From Acanthochromis polyacanthus (taxonomy: Eukaryota > Chordata > Actinopteri > Pomacentridae): a DNA stretch of 64,000 nucleotides. Shown one piece after another: positions 1-12,800 of the stretch. The translations under genes were made by a program, and so were the position numbers. Under the pieces are notes generated by a model that was not told the origin of the DNA, ran no database searches, and saw nothing but the letters and a program-made list of their open reading frames with translations. The stretch lies in contig NC_067130.1 of the NCBI RefSeq assembly GCF_021347895.1, positions 28,913,817 to 28,977,816 of the forward strand, read 5' to 3'. Position 1 is the first letter of the stretch, and the number at the start of each line of letters is the position of its first letter.

Positions 1-823
1 AGGTAAACTGTTTGTTAAACTGCTTAGAATGAAAAGAGGACGGTTTCTAGTAGAGAATAATGACCTCAAACACACCTTAAAGTACACAGTGGACTGTCTG
101 GAGAAGCACAAGATCTCCAAAGAAACTCACAGAACTAGAACGTTTCTGTAAAGGAGAACTAAAAAACTCTCAGCTGTTGGTCAACAAACTTTTGTTACAG
201 ATATTTTTACTTTTTTGTTGTTTTGAAAGTGGAAAAGATGGAATCAAGACATAATCTTGCCTAAACTATTAAGCAAATGTATCTTCAATTTGTTGTTTGG
301 AAGTCAGGTCATCTCTTAGTCATTTAGATATTCACAGTAGAAGAACATTTGGATAGAAGAGTCTAAAGTTTTGTATGCCACTAACAGAATATGTACACTA
401 TAGTTCAAAAGTTTGGGGTCACTTAGAAATGTCCTTATTTTTGAAAAAAAAAAAAAAAGCAGTTTGTTTTAAAAATGAAGAAAACATTAAATTACTCAGA
501 AATCCAGTCTAGACATTGCTGATGTGCTAAATGACTATTCTAGCTGGAAATGACTGATATTTAATGGAATGTCTCCATAGGGGTACAGAGGAACATTTCC
601 AGCAACCATCACTCCTGTGTTCTAATGCTACATTGTGTTAGCTAATGGTGTTGAAAGGCTAACTGATGATTAGAAAACCTTTGTGCAGTTATGTTAACAC
701 ATGAATGAGTTTTCATGGAAAACATGAAACGTTCTGAGTGACGTCAAACTTCTTAATGGTAGTATATGTATATAATTAAATATTGAACATTTGACCAAAT
801 CTTTGTTGGTCCGTAGACTTTAC
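1..823. other. Intron, 3' side of the last exon
   Basis: No collagen-like exon seen. Bases 395-764 are a MITE (separate entry) and there is a poly-A run near 446-460. Confidence 0.6.
395..764 (+). mobile_element. MITE family A, copy 1
   Basis: About 370 bp with imperfect terminal inverted repeats (left cactatagttcaaaagttt, right end ...cttaatggtagta) next to TA dinucleotides. The body carries the shared block ggggtacagaggaacatttc and ctacattgtgttagctaatg. Four more copies of the family are in this window. No coding capacity, so a non-autonomous, Tc1/mariner-type element is likely. Confidence 0.8.
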
Positions 824-868
824 CGATGGGCCTGGTTGCCCTGGGTGACCCCTCTGACCAGCCCAACC
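824..868 (-). CDS. Collagen exon: major helix with Trp (45 bp), last exon in window
   Basis: Five triplets, [15 protein letters not shown]; acceptor tccag, donor gtaaag. It carries the second Trp inside the helix. The next 54/54/45 step fits the order of fibrillar genes, and the gene continues beyond the left edge. Confidence 0.9.
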
Positions 869-3800
869 CTGGAGAAAAGAAAACAGATACAATTAGGTTG
901 TCTTGAAATAACTAAAACTGGAATAAACATGAACTCTACACGTAATTTCTGCAAAAAATATCTGTCAGGAAAATAAAAATCTGTATTTTTTTTAACAGCT
1001 ACTGCATCCTCACAGATGGAGTGCTTCAATAACAGCAGCATGGTAAAGTGTGTCAAAAACTCAAATAAACTGTTGTACCTTGTTCCCTCTGGGTCCTGGT
1101 TTGCCGGTTCGTCCATCTGCTCCTCTGTTCCCCTTCAGAAAGATAAAAATATCAATAACTGAGCATCAATACTCATCTTAAACTGTCCTAACTTGGGCTA
1201 GAAGCATTAATTTGCATATTATTCTCGCTGTATTTTTTAAAATAATAGATTTATGTCAAAATATGCTTTGTAAAAAGTTACATTTGATGTATTTTTGGAG
1301 AAATTGTAAATCACAAATGAAGTTCCAACATATTTCAGGACTACTTACTGTACATTTATGGAAGTTGGACTGATTTTTGACTCCCAAAACACTGATTTCT
1401 ACATGATTAAAATCAGTTAAACACAGAAGAATTGCTGAAATCAAAAGAAAATACATCTTGCCAAAAGCAACTTGTAAAACAGAAATTAAGTTTGAAGATA
1501 TTACACTGTTCATGAATGCACATTTATGACAATAGGATGGATTTTTGGGTTACAAAACGCTGGATTGTGAAAGTTCAACTATCATTTTCTTCATGGTTAA
1601 AATCAGTTAAAAAATTTAATAGAAGAATTGCTGAAATCAAAGAAAAAAATATTTAGTTCAGTATGCACATCACAGAAGCCTTGAAGCATCATTATTAAGG
1701 TGTTTTCAGCAATAAATGTTTAACAATAAACCTGTTACAGATTAAAGGTGTGAATGCTTGAAGATAAAATGACGTTGCATGATGGAAAATTTAGGTTCCG
1801 CTAGTTGTTTTTTCCAGCTACAGATGAAACTTCTGGACATGTTGGCTGCTGCTGCAGCTTTATGGAAACAACAATAAACTGCTGTATTTTAGGAGACACT
1901 GCTTATTTATTTATGTCTGTGAAGAATGAATCTGGAATCAGTCAGAAGTGATGACACAGCTTGGAGCCATTAGTGCAACTAGAGGGGGAATTAATGGGTT
2001 GGTTTTTAAAACTCTTTAATCATCAGCATCTCTAAACTTTTACCTCGTGTCTCAGAGAAACAACATGATTCACGTTGCTCCTCTTTTTGTACCAACGAAC
2101 AAAACCTTCGCTAACAGAAGAACGGAACAAATGATTCTGGTTCCGACTCCGTCACTTGAAGATTCCTTTAGACTGGCATGTTTTCTATGATTTTAATTAA
2201 AAACATTAGATATTCATGAGCAGAAACAGTAAATTTCTGCCATTTATTCACAGAAGTGGTGAGTTAAATGCACATCCAGGAGGCTCTAACATTACACAGT
2301 TAAATGTGGATCAACACATGAAGTCATCTGACATTTGCTGGAATCTTCTCTGACCTTCAACCCTCGGCTGCCCTGTTTCCCCTGAGGACCAGTTTCACCG
2401 TTTGTGCCCTGAATGAAGAAACATAACAGCCAGTCAAGCGTTTGGTCATTTTTCACTCTTGCCAGGCGAATTCTTTCACCCGGCTAGAAGGAACATGTAA
2501 TACAATATTATGCTGCAGAAACAAAGAGACAGTTTGTTTCTGCTGCATTTCAACCTACAAAAACTACCAAAACAAGCAATTTACTTGATTAATTCAAGAT
2601 AGTTTGTGGATGCATATTATTTTACATGTTTAAATGTGACTTTCTTGAGGTTTACAGTGAAACAAATATCAATCTTTGAGTAGAATGACAAAAAATATGA
2701 GTCAAAATCAATTTGTATGATTTCTTTCATGTCAAAAATCCCCCTTTGCACACAGTTTTTTAATCTTAATTTTGATTCTAACAGAATATTTTTGTACCTC
2801 GGTGCCTCTGGTGCCTGGTTGGCCCTTTGCTCCTGGGAAACCTGGGAAGCCGATGGGGCCCCTCTCTCCCTGAGGACCCCCAATACCAGCTGCCCCCTGA
2901 ATACCCTGAGAGAAAAACACAGACTTCTTACTTCTGTTTTTATGGACTCACTTAGAAAATAAAAGTTAATGAGATGTAAAAGGTGCAGTTTCACTTGTAA
3001 CAGTTACTCTTTCTGAGATCAAAATTGAAAATTTGCCACAACAAATTGATGAAATTACAGCCATGACCATAAGTTTGGACACAGCATGACTTACTATGTC
3101 TGTTTTAGTTATGTTCTGTAATAGACATCAAAACAGACATAAGTCATGCTGTGTCCAAACTTATGGCCATGGCTGTATGACCAATATCATAGTGACAGTG
3201 GTGTTACTCTACTATTCTCTACGTGCAATAGAGGAGGATGCTCGACACAGATGAGTCTGAAGTCTAAGTTCAAAGTTGTTTGAGTGATAAATATTACATT
3301 CTATAAGCTACTGTGACAAAAATGTTTGAAAGTTCATTGTATCTCAGTATTAAATGTTGTTCCTTGGACAGAGTCTGCATTACTTCTATGACAATTCTGC
3401 ACAATGTGTGAAAAAGCGACGGTTCAGTGTCATTGCATCACTCATGTGTGCCACGTAAGAGCAAAAGCATTTGTACAAATGGTTATTTTAGGAGGAAATG
3501 TGGTTTTGTGGAGGTGACGTGCAAAACTATTTGTCAATTAGGCACAATCACATACTGGAATATCTGTTGGGATGTGTTCTTTAATGCTGGATTGACTCTT
3601 GACATTTAGATTGATAGATTCTGATTCTGTTTGATAAATATGAAGTCATTACTAGGGTTGTCCTGATAAAGTACTTTTACCTCTGATTTGATCCAAGTCA
3701 TATATGTAGCATTGTCAATACTATTTTCCAAGACAACACACACTTCAAGTATTGCATATTAGCGGTAGTGCCTGGTTGTGTCACCAGGTGGAACTTATTA

Positions 3801-6800
3801 CTGTTTAATTCTGTATGGACCAGAGGAAGTGGGCACTAAAACTAGGAGCAGCTATCGACAAGCAGAGAGCATTATGGAGGTTTTGCTAACAACAGGCACC
3901 ATGACAAAGACTTCTGTGATGCTTCAGAACATCAAGCCAAAGTTCATAAGTTTAAAGTTTCCACTGTGTTCAATATCAGCTTAAAAATACTGTTTAACAA
4001 CATCTTTAATATTCTTTACAACACTGCAGCCATAAATAAGAGAGAAAGCCGATACCTGTCAGTTAAAAATTCCTTGATCCTTATCTTTGAGATTGGTTTG
4101 GAACAGTCCTTATTAAAGGGTCCTTCACAGAAATATCCAAGGTGTGTGCATAGCTACATATATTTTATGTTGTTTGTCATCTAAGGCAGCATTCGGCTGC
4201 AAACTCACATATGCTAAGCTCCTGGGATGCTGTTACCAACCGCCAAATGCTAAAACTATGAAGAACAGTGCTTTATGTGGCAAAAAAAAAAAAAAAAAAA
4301 GCCAAAACACATCAGGAAATACATTTTTGGGAATCAAACTCAATGTAGATTCATCAATCTGCCCAATGAGGAGGAAACATCCTGACATTTGTACAAGGAT
4401 TTCCACTATTCAATGACGAATTCTAACTTTCGGCTTTTGATATTTAAACTACTGTTGAACATTAAAGTTGTTGATGTCTGAACTGGCAAGTTTAAGTCAT
4501 CAACGTTACAGTTGTAGCAGGAAAAGACAAGATAATCCGAAGATATTTACAGCTACATAAAAAACATTTTAACCATGTTGCAAACCAAATATTACTAAAT
4601 ATATTCCATAATATGTAAGCAGCTGAGACTACACAACCCAAACTCTGACTGAACAAAGTTGTCTGTTCAGTTGATCCTGTGGAGGCAGAAGCTGAAATAT
4701 TACATGTAAAAGACACTTTACGCTTTTTTTTTTCTTCTTGTGCATAATTCATACAAATGTGTCGTAATGTGCTGGTCAGTGAGCTTTAGAGGCTCTCTGG
4801 ACGGAGCCAGAGTTGTTCTTTCATGTCTTTGTGCCACTTTAATCTAAAGGGATGTTGGCTGAATCTTCAGTATTTCCCACACAGACATTAAACTGCTGCC
4901 AGTTCTTCTATACAACTCTTAAATAGCAAGCAAATAACTATTTCTTCATATGCATACATACATAATCTCTTCTCAGTGTTATTAAACTAGAAGTTGCAGT
5001 TTCCTACCTTGTCGCCTTTCAGTCCTGGATCCCCCTTGTCCCCATCTGGTCCTCTGACACCCTGTCAGTGAAAAATAAAAAGGTTAAAATGAGGTTCAGA
5101 CAGTCAGTTTTTGCATAAAACATGTCTGTAAATCTAAAATGAACACCTACAGTTACTCCAGGAAAACCCACATGGCCTTGTTTCCCTGGTGCACCCTGTA
5201 AGAAAAAAAGGTTATAAACTATCAACAAAGACTAAAAAATGAATTAGAAATGATAAAAGTTAGCAGATTTAGCAATTAAAGGCTAAAAGGCAAATTCAGA
5301 AGGAAATTATAGACATAAATCTAAATAATAATGAGGACAAATAAAGGATTTAATGAGTTTGGAGAGCAGGAATAAAGGATTATTGTGTTTGTTGTGTTAC
5401 TCATTCAACAAATAAAGGATTATTGTGCTGAATGAGTAAAACCCTGCAGAGAATGAAGAGCAAATGAGAAACACAGCATCACGCCATGATCCATTTTCAC
5501 CAGCAGGTGGCACTATGAGGCTGCAGCATCGTTTCAAACAGCAGAAGAGCTTTCAGAGAACAAAGTGAAAAACATGTTTTACAGTCTGACAGTTTGATCA
5601 AAGTCGCAGTAAATCCTTAACTTAGTCTTACATGCAGAGAGTCTGTTTGTGCTTTATTTGTAGCCGCAAGTGTTTCAAGTAGGACTCACCATCGGCCCCT
5701 CGAAGCCAAGATCCCCTCGGGCACCCATGGGCCCCACAGGCCCCTGAGATCAAATGAAAAGAAACACAAAAGATCAATAAGATGCTGCATTTTCTGTTCA
5801 CATATAAAGACTTTAACTGTCTGCAACCTGTATTACACTTTTAGATACACTGGTGAGGACTTGTTATGATACATACAATGTAAATTAAAGCTTGAGCGTT
5901 GACATAAAAATGAACATTTTTGATTAAGTCTATCAGTGTTCCAAAAATCTCATAGTTTTTTTGTAGTAAATTGTAGTGTAAATCTAGTGTCTGAGGCAAC
6001 ACTCCCACATTCGAGCGCCATTTCCGATGCATTTTACATCAAACAGCAATTATCTTTTTTGGACAGTAAGGAAGAAAACAAGCAAAGCAGTGGAGAGGGA
6101 GGAATTACAGCAACTCGGTATGTTGGAGAAAAAACAAACTTTTTCCAAGACCTCTTTTGATGTACCAGATAAAAAGTAACTCAGCATCCAGTGGAAGGAC
6201 TACAGTCCATTGGTGAAGCTTTTCCTCATTGGAGAAGAAAAGAACAAAGTTTCTGAGGGTCAGCATGGACTTCTGGTTGGCATTTGTATGTCTGTGCAGA
6301 TTCGCAATCATCCAAATCACTGTGGTTAGAAAAGCTTAGATAAAAATCAATTTTATTTCTGATTTTGGCTCCGAAAGACATTTCCCCTCTTATCCAGTGG
6401 AGCTTCTGTGGTTCTCTTGAAATGTCTTCAAGAACCAACAAGAAAAACGTACATTACTGAAGCTTTAATTGTTGGTATTTGTAGAATATCTGATGAAACT
6501 ATTGCATTTGCCTTACTTAAGGGTTAGATTACTGTCTTGGAACTGTGGAAATTTCTCTTTATTGGTGCAACTATTTGCGAACACGAGTGAGAGACGGCAG
6601 GTTTACGTCATGAGTACGTGTCTGCAGAATGAACAGCAAACATTAGTAGCAAGAAACAGGTTGATTTAGGCAGAAATATGGAATAAAACTGATTTTAAGC
6701 ACACGCTTGAAGTTAAAAGCATATTTTTGCATTACAGCAGAACTTGGGATTTGGATTCTGGTTCCAGATATGTTTGATCTTACTTTTACCACAATGCACC

Positions 6801-9800
6801 AAACTAAATAATCTGTCACTGAACACGTTATACTCTAGTAAACGCTCATGTCATTCAAACCTTCCACCCTGCTGTTGTCAGGGTTATTTTTGAGACGTTT
6901 CAGTAATGATTTTGCTGCACTTGATTGGTAAATTGACCTTTAAAACAGCACTTTTATCGTATTATGAGCCAAAATATTGATTATTTAACAAACAAACTTA
7001 CAGGATCTCCTTTAGGCCCAGCAGTTCCTGTCAGTCCTGGATGTCCCTGTTAATAGAAAGTCCCGCTCTTTACTGACAGGAAACCAACTAAAACTTCATT
7101 TAAAAGCCTTGAACTTCACTCACTTGGGGCCCTCGGAGTCCTGGAGGTCCCATCTGTCCCTCCAAACCTGGAGGCCCCTGACGGGAAGAAAAGGAAGGCG
7201 ACATGTTTCATGTCAAACAGAGTTTCTAACCATTTCCACAAAGATGAATAAGTGCAGAATATACAGAGAACTGAGCTGAATGTATACCTGAGGGCCTTTG
7301 GGGCCGACGCTGCCGGCAGGACCCATGTCACCCTGAGAGAGAAAATGAATGATTTGCACACAAAGAAAAGAATCTGAAGACCAAGTTTGGACTTTCAAAG
7401 TCAGAGCAAGTTTTTAGTCAAATAGTGGAAAATTAACACATTTACATTTGCTTTATTTTGATTCTAGAAAGCATATGTTCTAAATCAATGCTGGATTTAA
7501 TACCAAACACTTTCCTTAATCATCAGAAACTTCAATTTTGATAAAAATATACTCAGGTTTTAGCTTTGATGTTGGAATTTATGCCTTTTCTCTTATATTT
7601 AATTGTAAATTGATCACTTGGGAAATCACTGCCACTTTTATTTTTACATTTTAGTCTGAATTTCCAATAGAATAATGGATAATGTATTTATGATTGACAC
7701 TTATAATTAGATTCACGTGTAAGGTGCAGGTTAACTATGTGATAATAGGTATAATTATATAATTATTAATTGTATAATTAAAGTATAACTGTACCCTTGA
7801 TCCATTAACTCCTTGAGCGCCGACGCGTCCTGTGACACCCGGTGCACCCTGTAACACACAAAATATCACGTTTACATTCAAAAATGACATAAATAGACAA
7901 ATATTTTATGATTTAATTAAACCGTTTGCTTACCGGCAGCCCTGGAAAACCTGGTGGTCCATCTAATCCACTCTCCCCCTGGTGATAAACACAAAACAAC
8001 GTGATAAACTGTTCTGTTTACTCCATTTTACAGCTAAACTATTCAGCAATAATATCAACATTATGTGCAATGTGACTTCAATAGTTTGTGCAATACCAGT
8101 ATTCATATCATACGTAGGATTTACACTAATGTGCAGTATTTAGTGTCCGAGCACCAAAAGGTGGAAGGATCCTAATGGAATGCAAGCGATTATTATTATT
8201 TTTTATATTCTCATTTCTCAGGGGTAATACTTCAGTTGAATGTGTAACATTTCATTTTATCTTCAACATTCGGACCACGTGAAATATTTCATGTACAACA
8301 TTGTTGTTGTTTCATTTTGTTATCTCCTTATCATGTGTGATATTTATTACCTCAGTATCACTGCCTGAATCACTTTTTACGGATGTTTTGTAGCCTTATT
8401 CTGATTTACTTATTTTACTTCAGTATTGTATCACACTTATATCTTATAACTTTCTACTTCTTAGGCTCTGCTGTTCTCATGTTCTGTGATTTAGTTTTCT
8501 TCTTGTTCTTATTGCTGTTCTTGTTCTTGATGTTCCACTTGTTCTCGTTGTTCTTCTTACTGATGTTGTTTTCCTGTTCTCATTGTTGTTGTTGGTCTTC
8601 TTGTTCTTGTTCTTGTTCTTATTGTTGTTCTTGTTGCTGTTCTTCTTCTTTTTGTTCTTATCGTTGTTCTTTTTGTTGTTCTTGTTCTTCTCGTTATTGC
8701 TGTTGCTCTTCTAATTGTTCTCGATGTTCTTGTTCTTACTGCTGTCCTTCTTGTTGTTCTTTTTGTTGTTTTTCCTGTCCTCATTGTTGCTCTTGTTGTG
8801 GTTATTTTTCTTCCTATCATTATATGTCTTTTATATTAATATTATGCTTGCTTTATCTTATCTCATGTTATCATTTAAGGGCATAATTCAATATTTGCAC
8901 CTAATTTTGTCTTAAGTATATCAAAGTTTGCGTGAAAGCGTTGTGTTTGCTTTGGTATTAATGTGACTTGTTTTAGTTGATTGTACAAGATGAAATGTGC
9001 ATTTGTAGTTCAAATATTCCTCTAAACGTCTCGATCTTCACACAGCAATACAACGAAGCAGTAACGTTTACGTGAGTCTCCAGAACAAGACTGAACTGCT
9101 ACCATTTGTTATGATGAACATCACTCAGGCAAGGTGCAAATTCGTAAAACCTGACAACTTTTCCTTTTTAAAAAACAACTTCAGCTCATCACTCACATCA
9201 GGTCCAGGAGGCCCCTCCAGCCCGGAGCCACCTCGGACCCCCTGAGGCCCCTGCAGAGGAGATTAAACAAGTCAACTGAGCAGCGACGCATTATTAAAAA
9301 TACACACAAAACACTGTATTCAGAGAGGGGATTAATGATACAGATTCCTGCCCACTGGTCAGAGCGCCCGTTTGAAAGCTGCGAGCCAAAGCAGAATCAA
9401 AGCAAGAGCCAGAGAATGGGAGTAAAAATGGGACTCGCTGCTGTTTTGGAGCTCAGAGTTCAAAGGCGGACTGGATTAGGGATTAAAACGGATTCAGGAG
9501 CGCATGTTTTTCTTTCACAAGAGCTCATGGTTTGCTTTGCTGCTTGTGTATTTTACACCACAACGAAAGAAAGAAGCCTATCACAGGAGGAAAGCTTGTT
9601 TTCTGCCATTGTTTTAGTTCATCCTGTAAAGCGTACTCGTGAATGAAGTGTTCTTAAGCCATAAATTCCTTTATGAAATGGAGAAAGGATGAATAAAACT
9701 GCAAAGAAGCTGTAAAGACACTCACAGGTGGTCCGATAAGTCCAGGTGGACCAGGTAAACCAGTTGAGCCCTGCACAAGAAAACAACAAAATAGACAAAC

Positions 9801-12800
9801 ATGACAACGTATTTAAGCAAAAACAGATATCACAGCAGCTCCAGGAGGGGATTTTTGTCTCGTTTCCACATAAATTCACACACTGACAAGCCAAAACATC
9901 ATGACTCTTCCCTATTTGTCCCACATCCAGTAATTTAATTATGGGAACTTTCCGTTTAATCGATCCCAGATCTGCACTGTGTGTCAGTCTTATGAGATAA
10001 TCCCTGTTATTCACTTTATCTTCGAATTTTTATAATACTGTAGGTCATCTGCACACTCCATTAAACCAACTATCAGGCCACAATCTATGTAATATAAAGG
10101 ATGGACGATAATTAAAAGCATCAAGTGTTACCTTCTCGCCAGGTTCACCAACTTCCCCTCTCGGACCACTGAGACCAAGGAGACCCTGAGGAGGGAAATT
10201 TAAAAAATATAAAGTGTCCAAGTCATTTCTTTCTTGACTTGTCCTGTCAACATGAGTGTTTTAGCTCATGGTTTAAGTTTTCAGGTTTGTAGAAAGTACA
10301 ATAAAAAGTGTTGCTGAAATTTTTACATCTAATTCAAACTTAGAGGCTGCAAACTCTTATTTTATTTGAAGATAAAGTGAGATCATGCTGACCTTGCCCG
10401 ACCTGGACTACATGTTTTTTTTTTTTTTCTGTACATGCAATGGTGAATGAGTGCCTGGCTTTTCTCTCACCTTCCTTTCACAATAAACACACCACATATT
10501 CTGATTTTTTTTTTTTAGCCAAGATTTGTTAAACCTGCCATAAAAGTAGGTTTAACAAATCTCAACTTTAATCCTGAACTTAACGGTTAAGTTGGGTCAG
10601 CAGCTGATCAGATTTAGTTGTCTCTGAGTTAAAGACATGCACGGTGAATGATTAAAAGATATCTTTAAAAGCTTAATTAAGCTCTGATACTGTGATTTAC
10701 CATGAAAATGACTGAATAAAGAGATGAACCTCCATTCCAGTTCAGTGTAGGTGTTGATGAAGTCTATATTTTAAAAAAAACAGATTGCACTAAATTATGC
10801 TTAGTTCCACTTCGGTCATTGATGAAACCCTTAAAAGCTCATTTCTGTGTATCAAAGTGACTAATTTATAAGTGTTTTTCGATAAAAAATAATCCCTTCC
10901 TGCTTTAAAATGGCTTAGATGTAAATCTACAGCTATGAAGTCTCAGCCTTTCACTCACTGCAGCTCAGCACACCAGCTCACCCAGTGACAAGCTGCAATA
11001 TTGATAAACTGATTCTGAAGAGGAAAACTGATACAGAAAGCTCAACACTGCAAGCTGACAACATGAGTTTCTTCGGCTTTATACACATGAAATTATGGAA
11101 ATCATCGGCACACTACTGCAGTTTCAAGGTCCTTGAATGTCATATTTGGCTCATTATGCGTCTTCTAGCACATACAAATCACCATATGGACCTGTTAATG
11201 TGCTGTAAAGTGGTTTTAGCTGCACTACAATAATCTTCACAGAAATATTCGTATAATCTCCCACATGACATGACAACTAACTATAGTGATCACTAATGCA
11301 GAAAACTGGGCTTAAGGTCTAGTTCAGTCATTGAGACCTCAAAAAAAGTGGATAATTATGTAATTAATTATCTTTTGACCAAAATGTGCCTGATAGAGAG
11401 GCAGAATTTGAACTCCTTGCCAGAATCTTATTTTCTTTGGTCAGAAAGTTCTGGATTTACATCAAATAGTTAGTATATTTGCAGAAACGGTTGAATTTTG
11501 GGCAAAGTAATTACATGGCCGTGTGTGTTTTGGCAAAACTTAAAAAGTAAGAACTTAAAGTGGCAGGAAAAGCAACTGGCTACAAGTCATTTTCAGGGGA
11601 AGCTGGAAACCCAAAGCTACAAACTGTGTGATGTAATACCAATCGCAGGTTATTCAGGGCTCAAAATGACGCACTGAAGCGTCACTGGATGCTTTCCCAG
11701 GACTCTGCAAAACCTCCTGTTCAGTTCGATGTAAAAAATGCAAGTTAAAAGTTAGCTGCTAGCCAGTTCTCAATGCTATTTAATCACACTTTTTGTTTTT
11801 ACTGCAGCATTAACTACATCAATGATCCCTTCAGCAACACTTTAAAGTTGATTTAGCAACAATTTCATCATTTACCACCTGGCTGGTTTGTAACTTTGCT
11901 GCTCGTAGTTTAACACATAATTAAACATCTTTCATTGACCAGTTGGTTGAGGTGTCTTTAGATGAACACCAAATGTACAAAATAAGAAACTAAGTCTTAG
12001 AGGTTGCAGCAGATTGTGTACAGTACAACCACATGTTCCTGACCTGACACATGCAGAATTTCACAACAGTAAATCAGGAGGTTTGACTTTTCCTCCTTGC
12101 AGAAGCAGCTGTGCAGTGTAATTCCTCACCTCATCACCTTTTTCCCCTTTGGATCCTCGTTCTCCTCTGTAACCCCAAAGGCCCTGACGGAGCCGAGGAG
12201 ACACAAGATGGAAACATTTCAACAGATGAACACATAATTTACCATTTTTAACACGGTCATGCTATACATGATGTGCTAACCGGCGGTCCAGGAGTACCAG
12301 GTGACCCCTGCTGACCATCTTCCCCGTTTTCCCCGTCTCTCCCTGGGGTTCCTGCCCGTCCTGGAGGACCCCTGGGACCGAGATCACCCTGAAAAAACAA
12401 AATTATTTAAGATAAGCCACTGCTGATCATCACTGCTTCTTCATCTGCCTCTTAGTAAATATTAAAACCCAAAAAAGCTCAACTAAACATACAACAGGTA
12501 AAACCTCAACTCTCCACAGCTGTGAGGAGCTTCACAGTGGAGAAGCTCCATTATAAATTAAAGGTTTGCAGTGTGAAGACTCCAGCACTCGGCGGATCCA
12601 TTCATCACTCAGCTGAAGAACAACACTCTGTCTAGAAGGTTTTGGTTTGCAATAACTCTGATCTGCAGACAGGTGGAACACACGCACAGACCCACAGTGA
12701 ATGGATAAAACACCTGTGTTGGCACACGGCGTTACATTGGAGAGGATGATGCTCCAGTGTTGGACATGCAGAGGCTGGCATGATGGATTACTGAACACTG

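Noticed and set aside
3778..4416. Overlapping plus-strand open frames between collagen exons
   Set aside because: No familiar product, no splice or promoter signal, and the composition is that of AT-rich intron.
8383..8886. 167-codon Cys/Ser/Leu-rich open frame and its Arg/Thr-rich antisense frame
   Set aside because: Both are by-products of the TTG/TTC low-complexity tract.
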